A stretch of DNA of 64,000 nucleotides, taken from the NCBI RefSeq assembly GCF_036962685.1, contig NZ_JBALOP010000004.1, positions 27,543-91,542 of the forward strand. The letters are read 5' to 3'. The DNA is from Ferdinandcohnia sp036962685. Lineage in GTDB: Bacteria; Bacillota; Bacilli; Bacillales; Bacillaceae_L. How positions within the stretch are numbered: position 1 is the first letter of the stretch; each line of letters starts with the position of its first letter. This document shows, one piece after another, positions 1 to 8,773 of the stretch. A program made the position numbers and the translations under genes. The notes below the pieces were generated by a model that saw nothing but the letters and a program-made list of their open reading frames with translations, was not told the DNA's origin and searched no databases.

Positions 1-4
1 GACT

Positions 5-625
5 TTAATTGTCATCGATGTGTTTCATGCTTTCTTTATTTTCTTTGAGAATCAAATAATTATCTAAATCCTGCTGGTAATTAAACATTTCAACTTCAAG
101 TGGACTTGGTTCTTCGTTAAGTCGTTTGCGGAAAAAATGATTGAAAAATAAAATCATTCCTAGCCCTAAACCTAATGAATATGGAATTTGAAAGAGCAAT
201 GGTTTTGGAACCACATCGCCAGTAATCATGGTATAGATACGTAGATGAACTTCCCTCATTGACACGTCTTCATGGAAATTCATCATAGTAAGGGCTGCCC
301 CTATAAATAATAAAAACCAAACTGCTACAAATAGCGCAGTTGCAAACCGCTTTTTCTTAAGCGCTACCTCAATAATGGTTTGTGCGGGACCGACCGTTTG
401 AATATCAACATGAGGAAATCGCCTCCTGATTTGTTCGATAACCTTCATTACATCAATGACAATTATGTTTTTATCTTTTTTGCTTACCTGATGAATAGCA
501 ATCTTTTTAATTTCCTGTGCGATGTTTTCCTCAGCACTTATTTGTACGATTTCTCCAATTTTTACTGTTGCATTGGGTTGTACCAGTACGCGATGGCGCA
601 TTCGAACATAAATTGATTTTTCCAT
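5..625 (-). CDS. spoVAA: Stage V sporulation protein AA (SpoVAA)
   Basis: SpoVAA is the first protein of the SpoVA complex, which sits in the spore inner membrane and moves Ca-dipicolinic acid into the forespore. The 206-residue product has a soluble N-terminal half that opens MEKSIYVRMRHRV, a membrane segment near residues 93-115 and a second near 148-165, which is the family layout and size. I chose the ATG at 625 because AGGGTG lies about 9 bases upstream; an in-frame GTG at 634 is the alternative. The rest of the spoVA operon should lie just outside the window to the left. A candidate sigma-G promoter lies upstream. The identification rests on sequence resemblance and on position next to sigF. 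Confidence 0.9.
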   Translation of the reverse strand: MEKSIYVRMRHRVLVQPNATVKIGEIVQISAEENIAQEIKKIAIHQVSKKDKNIIVIDVMKVIEQIRRRFPHVDIQTVGPAQTIIEVALKKKRFATALFVAVWFLLFIGAALTMMNFHEDVSMREVHLRIYTMITGDVVPKPLLFQIPYSLGLGLGMILFFNHFFRKRLNEEPSPLEVEMFNYQQDLDNYLILKENKESMKHIDDN

Positions 626-662
626 CACTTTCACACCCTACACATTGTTTTCCTTATATATC

Positions 663-691
663 TAGTATGTTAAATCTTGCTTATCTAATGC
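663..691 (-). promoter_or_regulatory. Candidate sigma-G promoter of spoVAA
   Basis: On the minus strand the -35 is GCATT (687-691) and the -10 is CATACTA (663-669), with a 17-base spacer, about 40 bases before the start codon. This matches the forespore sigma-G pattern (GHATR / CATnnTA), as known for spoVA operons. It was read by eye only. Confidence 0.5.
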
Positions 692-753
692 GATTGGACC
701 ACAAACTCCAATAATTACCACGCTTTAACATGGGGATTATCTTTTTCACAAAT

Positions 754-786
754 AAAAAAACCGAATGGATTATACGTCCATTCGGT
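754..786 (-). terminator. Terminator after sigF
   Basis: A 9-bp perfect stem (CCGAATGGA / TCCATTCGG) with a short loop is followed on the minus strand by a run of T. The loop contains the sigF stop codon. It separates the spoIIA operon from spoVAA. Confidence 0.85.
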
Positions 787-1528
787 CCTTCATTTGTTGT
801 AATATTTTTTTCTCTAGCCTCGACACTTGTACTTGAGATATACCTAGCCGTGTCGCGACTTCTGATTGAGTTTGATCCTTATAATATCGCAAGTAAACGA
901 TTAATCTCTCGCGCTCATCCAGCTCGCGTATTGCTTCCTTAAGTGCAATTTTATCAAACCATTTTGTTTCATTATTATCCGCTATTTGATCAAGTAATGT
1001 AATCGGGTCACCATCATTTTCATATACGGTTTCATGAATGGATGAAGGGGCTCGACTTGCCTCTTGGGCTAAAACAACATCTTCAGGAGTGATTTCTAAG
1101 TACTCCGCAATCTCTGCAATTGTTGGTACTCTACCGAATTGCTTTGACAACTCATCCTTAGCTTTCCGAATTTTATTTCCGGTTTCCTTTAATGAACGAC
1201 TCACCTTTACCGTTCCATCGTCCCTTATAAACCGCTGGATTTCACCGATAATCATTGGTACAGCGTAGGTTGAAAATTTAACATCATATGATAAATCAAA
1301 TTTATCGACTGACTTCAATAGTCCAATGCAGCCTATTTGAAACAAATCATCTGGTTCATAGCCTCGATTCAAAAACCGTTGTACAACAGACCAAACTAAC
1401 CTCATATTCTTCTGGACGATTAGATCACGTGCTTCCTGTCGTCCTTCTTGGCTGAGTTTGATTAAATTCTTAACCTCATTGTCCTTTAAATACGTTTCAC
1501 TTTTGTTGTTCTTGACCTCCACATCCAT
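770..1528 (-). CDS. sigF: Sporulation sigma factor SigF
   Basis: Sigma-F is the first forespore-specific RNA polymerase sigma factor. The 252-residue protein has the sigma-70 core: region 2 around DLFQIGCIGLLKSVDKFD (about residues 60-77), region 3, and a region 4.2 helix-turn-helix near the C-terminus (TQSEVATRLGISQVQVSRL). The ATG at 1528 (MDVEVKNNKSE) is preferred over a TTG at 1534, since GGAG sits 8 bases upstream and the family starts MDVEV. It is the last gene of spoIIAA-spoIIAB-sigF, so it is co-made with its anti-sigma factor and anti-anti-sigma factor and is held inactive until septation. Confidence 0.97.
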   Translation of the reverse strand: MDVEVKNNKSETYLKDNEVKNLIKLSQEGRQEARDLIVQKNMRLVWSVVQRFLNRGYEPDDLFQIGCIGLLKSVDKFDLSYDVKFSTYAVPMIIGEIQRFIRDDGTVKVSRSLKETGNKIRKAKDELSKQFGRVPTIAEIAEYLEITPEDVVLAQEASRAPSSIHETVYENDGDPITLLDQIADNNETKWFDKIALKEAIRELDERERLIVYLRYYKDQTQSEVATRLGISQVQVSRLEKKILQQMKDRMDV

Positions 1529-1540
1529 TGGCAAGTCTCC

Positions 1541-1981
1541 TTAATTGCATAACGCTTTACTCTTTGATAAATGCTTTGTAAGCCGTAATGTTGTACCTCG
1601 TGCTGAACCTGTTTCCACTTCGAACTCATCCATGAAGTTTTCCATGATCGTAAAGCCCATACCTGATCGCTCAAGCTCTGGTTTTGTTGTAAACAATGGC
1701 TGCCTTGCTTCCTCGAGATCGTTGATTCCAATTCCTTCGTCTTTTATCGTGATATACACGGTACTGTCTTCCATTTTGCATGAAATATAAACAATCCCAC
1801 TTGGATCACTTTCATATCCATGAATAATTGAGTTTGTTACGGCCTCAGACACAACTGTCTTAATTTCAGTTAGTTCGTCCAAGGTTGGATCGAGTTGTGT
1901 AATAAATGCTGCTACAGCTACACGAGCAAATGACTCATTTTGGCTTAGTGCTGAAAATTGAAGGTGCATTTCATTTTTCAT
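1541..1981 (-). CDS. spoIIAB: Anti-sigma-F factor / serine kinase SpoIIAB
   Basis: SpoIIAB binds sigma-F and also phosphorylates SpoIIAA. The 146-residue GHKL-fold ATPase shows the N box (EAVTNSIIHGY), the G1 box (KDEGIGI) and the G2 box (GMGFTIMENF). Its start codon overlaps the spoIIAA stop codon by one base (TAATG), which is typical of translationally coupled partners. It lies a few bases upstream of sigF. Length and motif order are normal for the family, and nothing is missing. Confidence 0.97.
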   Translation of the reverse strand: MKNEMHLQFSALSQNESFARVAVAAFITQLDPTLDELTEIKTVVSEAVTNSIIHGYESDPSGIVYISCKMEDSTVYITIKDEGIGINDLEEARQPLFTTKPELERSGMGFTIMENFMDEFEVETGSARGTTLRLTKHLSKSKALCN

Positions 1982-2331
1982 TACGCCACCCCCAATGACT
2001 GAAGCGCAAAAGACTCATCACGCTCTAATCGAATGATTTTGAAAAGGCCAGACATTTCAAATAAACGTTCGACCTGCGTTGAAATGGAACAAACAACCAT
2101 TTCTCCACCTAAATTTTTAATTTGCTTGTATCTTCCTAAAATAACACCTAATCCTGAGCTATCCATAAATGAAAGCTTTTCAAGATTCAATAAGATGTGA
2201 TTAATTTGATTGCTCTCAATCGTATCTGTTACCTTTAATCGCAATTCTTCAGCGGTATGATGATCTAGCTCACCAGATAGCCGAATACATAACACATTGT
2301 GTTTTACCTCAAGTTCAATTCCAAGACTCAC
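1981..2331 (-). CDS. spoIIAA: Anti-anti-sigma factor SpoIIAA
   Basis: SpoIIAA is a 116-residue STAS-domain protein. Its unphosphorylated form displaces sigma-F from SpoIIAB in the forespore. The phosphorylated serine can be located: Ser58 in FMDSSGLG, the same position as in B. subtilis. Translation starts at a GTG (2331) with AGGAGG 9 bases upstream. It is the first gene of the spoIIA operon here. A 301-base gap holding a repeat separates it from dacF upstream, so transcription probably starts mainly at the sigma-H-like promoter at 2365-2394. Confidence 0.97.
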   Translation of the reverse strand: MSLGIELEVKHNVLCIRLSGELDHHTAEELRLKVTDTIESNQINHILLNLEKLSFMDSSGLGVILGRYKQIKNLGGEMVVCSISTQVERLFEMSGLFKIIRLERDESFALQSLGVA

Positions 2332-2364
2332 TTTACAATGCCTCCTTTAAATCGTATAGTGAGT

Positions 2365-2394
2365 CTTTTCGCTATTTACATGAAAGATTCCTTC
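2365..2394 (-). promoter_or_regulatory. Candidate sigma-H promoter of the spoIIA operon
   Basis: On the minus strand GAAGGAATC (2386-2394) and AGCGAAAAG (2365-2373) are separated by 12 bases. They fit the sigma-H pattern RnAGGAWWW - 11/12 - RnnGAATWW with one or two mismatches. The spoIIA operon of B. subtilis is known to start from sigma-H, which supports the reading. Confidence 0.5.
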
Positions 2395-2432
2395 TTGATG
2401 ACAAAACTAGTGTTCATTCGGCAAAAAAAACA

Positions 2433-2612
2433 GAAAAGCGTAAGGCGCCCTAACAGAGGAACATCGACTAACTACCGCCACGTCCTGTGGTGAACGTCGA
2501 TGTCAGCACTTACTGTGCAAGTCAAGCATAAGACGAGCGCTGACAGAAGGCACCTTTTACCTTAAGAAGCGATTGGCTTATACCAGAGAGCCGATGGCGA
2601 CTGGAGCTAGAC
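2433..2612. repeat. Intergenic repeat, family 2 (chimeric copy)
   Basis: The element begins GAAAAGCGTAAGGCGCC and ends GGAGCTAGAC, the same ends as the copy at 51741-51860. The shared inner phrase (GACAGAAGGC...GAAGCGATTGGCTT...GAGCCGATGGCG) is also present. Its left third contains GCCACGTCCTGTGG followed by AACGTC, a module otherwise found in family 1 repeats (for example 21440-21460). It fills most of the 301-base gap between spoIIAA and dacF. No coding potential was seen. Confidence 0.75.
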
Positions 2613-2632
2613 ATCAAGAACTAGGTAACAGT

Positions 2633-3796
2633 TTATGGAGTTTTATTAAAAGTTCCCATTGTCCGTTTAAATAGCTTCCACCAGTTGGCTGCATCGACAT
2701 CTTTTTCAGCAACAAGTGGGCTTTCGCTTAAAACTTTTCCATCTTTTTTAATAACCAATTTTCCGATAACATCACCTTTTTTAATCGGTGCATTAAGCTT
2801 CTCATCTACCGCAACTTCCTTTTGTACATCATCGATTTTTTCACCTTTTTTTGTTAAAAGTGAAATTGGTTCTGATGTCACAAGGTTAATTTTCTTTTGA
2901 CTCCCCTTACTTACCTTTGCTTGGGCAACTTCCTGATTACGTTCATATAAAGGGTGTGTTTTATACTGACTAAAGCCATAGTCAAGCATCTTTGTTACTT
3001 GCGCATTCCGCTCCTTTGGTGTTGGTGCTCCAAAGATAACAGATATTAAACGCATATCTTCTTTTTCAGCAGTAGCTGTTAAACAATATTTCGCCTCGGT
3101 TGTAAAACCTGTTTTTAACCCATCCACCCCTGGATAAAATCTCACAAGGCGATTTGTATTCACAAGCCAAAACTTATTATCAGTGTTTTGACGTAAATAA
3201 TCTTCATATTGACCTGTGAATTTAGTGATTTCCTCATATTTCAGCAATTCCTTTGACATGATTGCCATGTCATGTGCAGAGCTAAAGTGATTTTCCGCAG
3301 GAAGGCCAGTCGGATTTTGAAATAATGTATTTTTAAGGCCTAATTCCTTTACCTTGTTATTCATCATTTCAACGAAAGCTTCTTCTGAACCTGCTATTTT
3401 TTCTGCCATTGCAACGGATGCATCATTGCCTGAACCGATGGCAATACCTTTTAACATTTCTTCAACTGTCATTTCTTCGCCTGGCTCAAGGAATATTTGT
3501 GATCCCCCCATTGATGCGGCATGTTCACTGGTTCTAACTTTGTCAGAATAGGTGATACTACCTTTATCAAGGGCTTCCATGATTAAAAGCAATGTCATGA
3601 TTTTCGTCATGCTTGCAGGTGGAAGCTTTTCATCACTATTTTTTTCGTAAAGAATCTTTCCTGTATCACGTTCAATTAAAATTGCAGATTTTGCATTATT
3701 CGCTAGATCAACAGTTGACTCCTGTGCAGAAGCGAAAGGGCTAACCGTAAAAATCATGATTGTTGAAAGTAACAGACTTATAAATACGCGTTTCAT
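2633..3796 (-). CDS. dacF: D-alanyl-D-alanine carboxypeptidase DacF
   Basis: This penicillin-binding protein trims pentapeptide side chains of spore peptidoglycan. It is a 387-residue exported serine peptidase (S11) with a signal peptide (residues 1-24, ending ASA), the active-site tetrad Ser62-Met-Thr-Lys65, an SGN motif in GIAIGSGNDASVA, and KTG in GLKTGFT. A PBP5-type C-terminal domain follows. The ATG at 3796 (MKRVF) is chosen because GGAGGG lies 7 bases upstream; the earlier ATG at 3811 would bury that site. The candidate sigma-F promoter upstream fits forespore expression. Confidence 0.95.
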   Translation of the reverse strand: MKRVFISLLLSTIMIFTVSPFASAQESTVDLANNAKSAILIERDTGKILYEKNSDEKLPPASMTKIMTLLLIMEALDKGSITYSDKVRTSEHAASMGGSQIFLEPGEEMTVEEMLKGIAIGSGNDASVAMAEKIAGSEEAFVEMMNNKVKELGLKNTLFQNPTGLPAENHFSSAHDMAIMSKELLKYEEITKFTGQYEDYLRQNTDNKFWLVNTNRLVRFYPGVDGLKTGFTTEAKYCLTATAEKEDMRLISVIFGAPTPKERNAQVTKMLDYGFSQYKTHPLYERNQEVAQAKVSKGSQKKINLVTSEPISLLTKKGEKIDDVQKEVAVDEKLNAPIKKGDVIGKLVIKKDGKVLSESPLVAEKDVDAANWWKLFKRTMGTFNKTP

Positions 3797-3825
3797 CTCC
3801 AAACCCTCCATTCTTTATACTTTCC

Positions 3826-3854
3826 CATTTTTTCCAACAAACCAAATAATATAC
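3826..3854 (-). promoter_or_regulatory. Candidate sigma-F/G promoter of dacF
   Basis: On the minus strand GTATA (3850-3854) is followed after 14 bases by GGAAAAAATG (3826-3835). The second element fits the sigma-F -10 pattern GGnnAnAnTR completely. The spacer is one base shorter than the usual 15. It lies 30 bases before the dacF start. Confidence 0.55.
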
Positions 3855-3892
3855 ATAAAAAAAGAAAGAGGGTTGGAGCTATCCCCCAAACA

Positions 3893-3920
3893 TAAAAAAA
3901 CCGAGGATATTTATCCTCGG
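3893..3920 (-). terminator. Terminator of the deoB-pupG-pdp operon
   Basis: CCGAGGATA / TATCCTCGG forms a 9-bp stem with a two-base loop, followed on the minus strand by eight T. It closes the nucleoside operon and isolates dacF. Confidence 0.9.
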
Positions 3921-3928
3921 AATGTGAA

Positions 3929-5230
3929 TTATGAAATCTTATCGATAATTAATGTAGGTGCTGTTACTGGATTTTCTGAAATTGAGATGCTTTCTGATAG
4001 TTTCTTTTTTATGTCAGCAATATCTTCAAAATTACTATGGATGGTTACAAGGCTTTCTCCTTTTGAAACCTTGTCACCGATTTTTTTCCGAAGAACAAGC
4101 CCAACCGCCAAATCAATTGACGATTCCTTTGTTGCTCTTCCCGCACCTAGAAGCATAGCTGCTGTACCAATTGAATCGGCAATTATCTCTGAAACATAAC
4201 CATCCGATTCAGCTTCAAATTCAAATAGATATTTTGCTTTTGGAAGGTTTTCAGGTGAATCCACGACAGAAGCATCTCCACCCTGTGATGATAAAAATAG
4301 CTTAAAGGTTTCTAACGCTTTTCCATTTTTGATTGTTTCCTCAAGCATCGCTCTAGCTTCTTCAAGAGAATTTGCTTTTTTCGCGAGTAAAACCATCTGG
4401 CTTCCTAAGACTAGACAGAGTTCCTCTAAATCGGCAGGACCTTCTCCTTTTAACGTATCAATCGCCTCTTTTACCTCAAGAGCATTGCCTATGGCAAAAC
4501 CAAGCGGCTGACTCATATCTGAAATAATCGCCATTGTGTTTCGACCAACATTATTCCCGATATCGACCATTGTCTTAGCCAAGTCCTTCGCATCATCTAA
4601 ATCCTTCATAAACGCACCTGCGCCAGTTTTTACGTCTAAAACAATCGCATCTGCTCCTGCCGCAATTTTTTTACTCATAATTGAGCTAGCAATTAATGGG
4701 ATACTGTTAACAGTCGCAGTAACATCTCGTAACGCATAAAGCTTTTTATCTGCTGGTGTTAAATTTCCGCTTTGCCCTATAACTGCAACCTTATTTTGAT
4801 TGACAAGACGAATAAAGTCATCATTGGTAATTTCAACATGGAAGCCCGAAACAGATTCAAGTTTGTCAATCGTTCCGCCAGTATGACCTAGTCCACGCCC
4901 TGACATCTTTGCAATAGGTACTCCAACTGATGCAACCAAAGGAGCTAACACTAGTGTGGTTGTATCACCTACACCACCGGTACTATGTTTATCCACCTTG
5001 ACTCCTTCAATTCCTGAAAGGTCAATCGTGTCACCAGACTGAACCATCGCCATTGTAAAATCCGCTTGTTCCTGTTTCGTCATTCCCTTAAAAAAGACTG
5101 CCATTGTAAATGCACTCATTTGATAATCGGGAATTTCACCTTTTGTATACCCATCTACAACAAATGATATTTCCTCTGCTGTTAATTGCATTCCATCTCG
5201 TTTTTTTTCGATTAAATCAACCATTCTCAT
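3929..5230 (-). CDS. pdp: Pyrimidine-nucleoside phosphorylase
   Basis: The enzyme splits uridine, thymidine and deoxyuridine with phosphate to give the base and (deoxy)ribose-1-phosphate. The 433-residue protein has the family signature SGRGLGHTGGTIDKLE at about residues 110-125 and the phosphate-binding KHSTGGVGD segment. It starts MRMVDLIEK, as in the B. subtilis enzyme. It is the third gene of deoB-pupG-pdp; the sugar phosphate it makes is the substrate of DeoB. In B. subtilis pdp lies in another operon, so its place here is a local variation. Confidence 0.95.
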   Translation of the reverse strand: MRMVDLIEKKRDGMQLTAEEISFVVDGYTKGEIPDYQMSAFTMAVFFKGMTKQEQADFTMAMVQSGDTIDLSGIEGVKVDKHSTGGVGDTTTLVLAPLVASVGVPIAKMSGRGLGHTGGTIDKLESVSGFHVEITNDDFIRLVNQNKVAVIGQSGNLTPADKKLYALRDVTATVNSIPLIASSIMSKKIAAGADAIVLDVKTGAGAFMKDLDDAKDLAKTMVDIGNNVGRNTMAIISDMSQPLGFAIGNALEVKEAIDTLKGEGPADLEELCLVLGSQMVLLAKKANSLEEARAMLEETIKNGKALETFKLFLSSQGGDASVVDSPENLPKAKYLFEFEAESDGYVSEIIADSIGTAAMLLGAGRATKESSIDLAVGLVLRKKIGDKVSKGESLVTIHSNFEDIADIKKKLSESISISENPVTAPTLIIDKIS

Positions 5231-5266
5231 TATTCTTCACCTTTTCCAACCGGTCATTTTTGTGAC

Positions 5267-6079
5267 TTAGATTTTCTTCACAATTTGTTTAACAAGTGAT
5301 AAAAAGTCATTTTTTACTTTTTCTGTTGTTTCAATTACTTCATCATGGGTAAGAGGCTGATCCAATATCCCTGCAGCCATATTTGAGATACAGGAAATGC
5401 CTAGCACCCTTAGGTTAGCGTGGCGTGCAATGATCACTTCAGGAACAGTTGACATTCCTACTGCGTCCCCACCTAGTGTTCGAAGCATTCTGATTTCTGC
5501 AGGTGTTTCATAGGATGGTCCTGTCATCCCAACATAGACCCCTTCTTGAATCGCAATATTCAATTCATTCGCTACTTTTCTTGCGAGAGTGCGTAGTTCT
5601 TTTGTATACGCTTCTGACATATCCGGAAACCTTGCACCGAACTTCGAATCATTTGGTCCAATTAACGGGTTTTGCCCGAAATTAAGATGATCTGTAATAA
5701 TCATTAAATCACCTGGTTTAAATGATTCATTTACTCCTCCCGCTGCATTTGTCACAACTAAAGTTGTGACACCAAGTTCTTTCATCACACGTACAGGGAA
5801 TGTAACCTTATCAAGACTATATCCCTCATAAAAATGAAATCGTCCTTGCATAGCTACAACAGATTTTCCTTGCAAGGTTCCAAATACAAGCTGCCCTGCA
5901 TGACCTTCTACTGTTGAAACTGGAAACTCCGGAATTTGATCATATGGCACTTTGATTGGATTTTCAATTTCATCTGCCAAAACCCCCAAGCCTGAACCCA
6001 AAATCAATCCGATTTCAGGTACTGCTTGGCTTTTTTCCTTTAAAAATTGCGCTGCTCTTTCTATGATTGATTTATCCAT
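5267..6079 (-). CDS. pupG: Purine-nucleoside phosphorylase
   Basis: The protein phosphorolyses inosine and guanosine to base and ribose-1-phosphate. At 270 residues it is a trimeric-type PNP: GSGLG near residue 28, VEGHAG, NAAGGVN and the substrate-binding run MTGPSYETPAEIR are all present. Its ribosome-binding site (GGGGGAATATAGGA) lies in the last codons of deoB, and only two bases separate the genes, so they are probably translationally coupled. Also called punA. Confidence 0.95.
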   Translation of the reverse strand: MDKSIIERAAQFLKEKSQAVPEIGLILGSGLGVLADEIENPIKVPYDQIPEFPVSTVEGHAGQLVFGTLQGKSVVAMQGRFHFYEGYSLDKVTFPVRVMKELGVTTLVVTNAAGGVNESFKPGDLMIITDHLNFGQNPLIGPNDSKFGARFPDMSEAYTKELRTLARKVANELNIAIQEGVYVGMTGPSYETPAEIRMLRTLGGDAVGMSTVPEVIIARHANLRVLGISCISNMAAGILDQPLTHDEVIETTEKVKNDFLSLVKQIVKKI

Positions 6080-6081
6080 TC

Positions 6082-7275
6082 CTATATTCCCCCGTTAATC
6101 TCTGAAAGAAAACTCTTTCCATGTTTAGGTAAAGATACATTAAAATTATCCGCTACTGTTGCACCAATATCAGCAAAAGTTGTCCGTAACGGTAATTCCT
6201 TTCCGCCAGCCATTTTTTTGTTGTAAACCAATAATGGAACATATTCACGTGTATGATCCGTTCCAGAATGAACAGGATCATTTCCATGGTCTGCTGTAAT
6301 GATTAGTAAATCATCATCTGTTAATTTTTCAAATACTTCAGGTAGACGGGCATCATACTCCTCTAGCGCATTTCCGTATCCTTTTGGATCACGGCGATGT
6401 CCAAATAATGCATCAAAATCAACAAGATTTACAAAGCTTAAGCCCGTAAAATCCATATTAAGAGTTTGAACTAATTTATCCATTCCATCCATATTTGACT
6501 TTGTACGTAGAGCTTGGGTAACACCCTCACCATCATAAATATCTGAAATTTTTCCAATTGCGATAACATCAAAACCTTGATCACTTAATTCATTCATCAC
6601 GGTACGCTCAAATGGCTTTAAAGCATAATCATGTCTATTTGATGTTCTTGTAAAATTGCCAGGTTCCCCAACAAATGGGCGGGCGATGACACGTCCGACC
6701 ATATATTTTTCATCTAGCGTTAATTCACGTGCAATTTCACATATTTTATATTGCTCTTCAATTGGCACAATTTCCTCATGTGCTGCGATTTGTAGAACCG
6801 AATCAGCAGATGTGTAAATGATTAATTTACCTGTTTTCATGTGTTCTTCGCCAAGTTCATCAATAATAGCGGTTCCAGATGCTGGCTTATTCCCTAAAAT
6901 TCCACGTCCAGTCCTTTTTTCAAGCTCATCTAATAATTCCTTTGGAAACCCATCTGGGAAAACCTGAAATGGCGTTTCAATATGTAAGCCCATAATTTCC
7001 CAATGGCCTGTCATTGTATCCTTTCCATTAGAAGCCTCTTGCATTTTCGTATAGTAAGCAAGCGGCCCGTTTTGAACTGGAATTCCTTTAATTTCACGAA
7101 TGTTACTTAAGCCTAACTTTGCCATATTCGGCATATTGAGGCCATTCATTTCCTCCGCGATATGTCCTAAAGTATCTGAACCCTCATCACCAAATTTCTT
7201 CGCATCTGGTGCTTCTCCAATTCCAACAGAGTCCATGACAATTAGGAAAATTCGTTTATATGTATAAGCAGACAT
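6082..7275 (-). CDS. deoB: Phosphopentomutase
   Basis: DeoB (Drm in B. subtilis) converts (deoxy)ribose-1-phosphate to the 5-phosphate and links nucleoside breakdown to central metabolism. The 397-residue alkaline-phosphatase-fold enzyme shows the metal and active-site segments MDSVGIGEAPDA, GKDTMTGHWE and TADHGNDP. The ATG at 7275 (MSAYTYKR) is used because GGGAGG lies 7 bases upstream; a TTG at 7290 overlaps that site and was rejected. It is the first gene of the operon. The repeat at 7361-7508 lies directly upstream of its promoter region. Confidence 0.95.
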   Translation of the reverse strand: MSAYTYKRIFLIVMDSVGIGEAPDAKKFGDEGSDTLGHIAEEMNGLNMPNMAKLGLSNIREIKGIPVQNGPLAYYTKMQEASNGKDTMTGHWEIMGLHIETPFQVFPDGFPKELLDELEKRTGRGILGNKPASGTAIIDELGEEHMKTGKLIIYTSADSVLQIAAHEEIVPIEEQYKICEIARELTLDEKYMVGRVIARPFVGEPGNFTRTSNRHDYALKPFERTVMNELSDQGFDVIAIGKISDIYDGEGVTQALRTKSNMDGMDKLVQTLNMDFTGLSFVNLVDFDALFGHRRDPKGYGNALEEYDARLPEVFEKLTDDDLLIITADHGNDPVHSGTDHTREYVPLLVYNKKMAGGKELPLRTTFADIGATVADNFNVSLPKHGKSFLSEINGGI

Positions 7276-7360
7276 GTAATTCCCTCCCAAAATATTCTAT
7301 GCTTTCTAAGAAGTATTTTCCCCTTCTAGTTGCAACTTACTCAATTTTTCACATTTGATT

Positions 7361-7508
7361 AACTTTATTTAGCCGAGTTCACGACTAAATAAAGTTAAAG
7401 CNNNNNNNNNNNNNNNNNNNNNNNNNNNNNNNNNNNNNTTTTAAAGGAAATTTTTCGAGGCAAGATCGAAATAAAATCGGGCGCAAATACGCCATGGGCG
7501 TATTTGAT
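7361..7508. repeat. Intergenic repeat, family 1 (copy A, with gap)
   Basis: The left end is an inverted repeat (AACTTTATTTAG / CTAAATAAAGTT, 7361-7396). The right end is a second hairpin (CAAATACGCC atg GGCGTATTTG) preceded by ATCGGGCG. The middle is lost in 37 N, followed by TAAAGGAAATTTTTCGAGG, which matches other copies. The whole 373-base gap between deoB and xerD holds only this repeat and the xerD terminator. Confidence 0.8.
7402..7438. other. Assembly gap (37 N)
   Basis: A run of N inside repeat copy A. The true length is unknown. Confidence 0.99.
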
Positions 7509-7603
7509 TGTCGGAAGTCTGACATCTTAGAGTATAAGTGTGTATGTATGTCTTTTCAAGTAGATTACGAGAACTTTAGTAAAAATTGTTAACGTTATTT
7601 GAC

Positions 7604-7632
7604 CAAAAAAAAGCCAGACGTAATTGTCTAGC
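7604..7632 (-). terminator. Terminator after xerD
   Basis: An imperfect stem (GCTAGAC / GTCTGGC) is followed on the minus strand by a run of T, just past the xerD stop. Confidence 0.65.
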
Positions 7633-7648
7633 ATTCTACTAATGAATT

Positions 7649-8539
7649 TTAGGCCCGAGGATGATAGGTTTTATAGACATCCTTTAAACGTGTTTTTGTG
7701 ACATGCGTATAAATTTGAGTCGTTGAAATGTCTGCATGACCAAGCATTTCCTGCACGGCCCTGAGGTCAGCCCCATTTTCTAAAAGATGTGTCGCAAATG
7801 AATGACGAAGCGTATGAGGTGTTAATTCCTTTTCGATACGGGCATCTTTTGCGATTTTCTTTAAGTTTTTCCAGAATCCTTGTCTTGTCATGCGATTCCC
7901 ATGATGATTCACAAAAAAGGCGTCTGTTTTCTTTTGCTTCACTAGTTGACCACGACCATGGTCTAAATATGCCTGTAATGCTTTTGTTGCTACACTTCCT
8001 AGTGGAACAATGCGCTCCTTGCTTCCTTTTCCAAGGCATCTGATAAATCCCATCGACAAGTGTATATCTGCCAAATTTAAGTTTATAAGTTCACTAACAC
8101 GAAGGCCTGTTGCATATAAAAGCTCAAGCATTGCCTTATCCCGTATACCTAGCGGTTTGTCCAATTTTGGTGCATCCAACAATGCCTCAACTTCGGATAT
8201 ATTTAATACTTTCGGCAGTGTACGCTCGGCTTGTGGCGTTTCTATCTGTTCAGTTGGATCTTGATTGGTTACTTTTTCACGAAACAAAAATTTATGAAAA
8301 GAACGTATTGATGCTATATGCCTTGCTAAGGTTCTTGATGAATTTCCTTGTTCCTTTAAAGCTTTTAAAAAATGAATCACTTGCACTCTGTTTACATCAT
8401 TAAACGATGAAATATTTTCAACCTTTGTGACATACTGATAGTATTTTTTAAGATCCCGTTCATAGGATTTCACTGTATTGGTAGCAAGTCTTCTTTCGAC
8501 AACTAAGTAATGCAAATAATCCTTCACTTGATCTTCCAC
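7649..8539 (-). CDS. xerD: Tyrosine recombinase XerD
   Basis: XerD works with a XerC/CodV partner at the dif site to resolve chromosome dimers. The 296-residue protein has a SAM-like N-terminal core-binding domain and a catalytic domain with Arg in ATGLRVSELI, Lys in LGKGSKERIVPL, the box HTLRHSFATHLL and the tyrosine in TTQIYTHV. All catalytic residues are present. It lies 6 bases after yqzK and probably shares its transcript. B. subtilis has the same deoB-xerD-yqzK-fur order. Confidence 0.95.
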   Translation of the reverse strand: MEDQVKDYLHYLVVERRLATNTVKSYERDLKKYYQYVTKVENISSFNDVNRVQVIHFLKALKEQGNSSRTLARHIASIRSFHKFLFREKVTNQDPTEQIETPQAERTLPKVLNISEVEALLDAPKLDKPLGIRDKAMLELLYATGLRVSELINLNLADIHLSMGFIRCLGKGSKERIVPLGSVATKALQAYLDHGRGQLVKQKKTDAFFVNHHGNRMTRQGFWKNLKKIAKDARIEKELTPHTLRHSFATHLLENGADLRAVQEMLGHADISTTQIYTHVTKTRLKDVYKTYHPRA

Positions 8540-8545
8540 TGATCT

Positions 8546-8773
8546 CTACTCCCCATTTCGGTAAAAAAACAGTAATCTATCTAACAGGCCTTCCTCCTTT
8601 TCTTCAATCATTGAGGTAGCCTTCACTGAGGATCCTTCCGGTTCATCATATTTGTGGTAATTTTGATATTCCTCATTAATCCATATAATACCATAATAAA
8701 ACAAAATCGTGCATCCAGTAAACAATACGAAAACCTTTATTGTATCATAAACAACCCGAAACCATTGTCTCAT
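8546..8773 (-). CDS. yqzK: YqzK family small membrane protein
   Basis: This is a 75-residue protein of unknown function (DUF4227) with one membrane segment near residues 12-30 (IKVFVLFTGCTILFYYGIIW) and a charged C-terminus. I start it at the ATG at 8773 because GGAGG lies 6 bases upstream; the ATG at 8779 abuts the same GGAGG and is too close. Position between fur and xerD matches B. subtilis yqzK. Nothing in the sequence shows its role. Confidence 0.8.
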   Translation of the reverse strand: MRQWFRVVYDTIKVFVLFTGCTILFYYGIIWINEEYQNYHKYDEPEGSSVKATSMIEEKEEGLLDRLLFFYRNGE

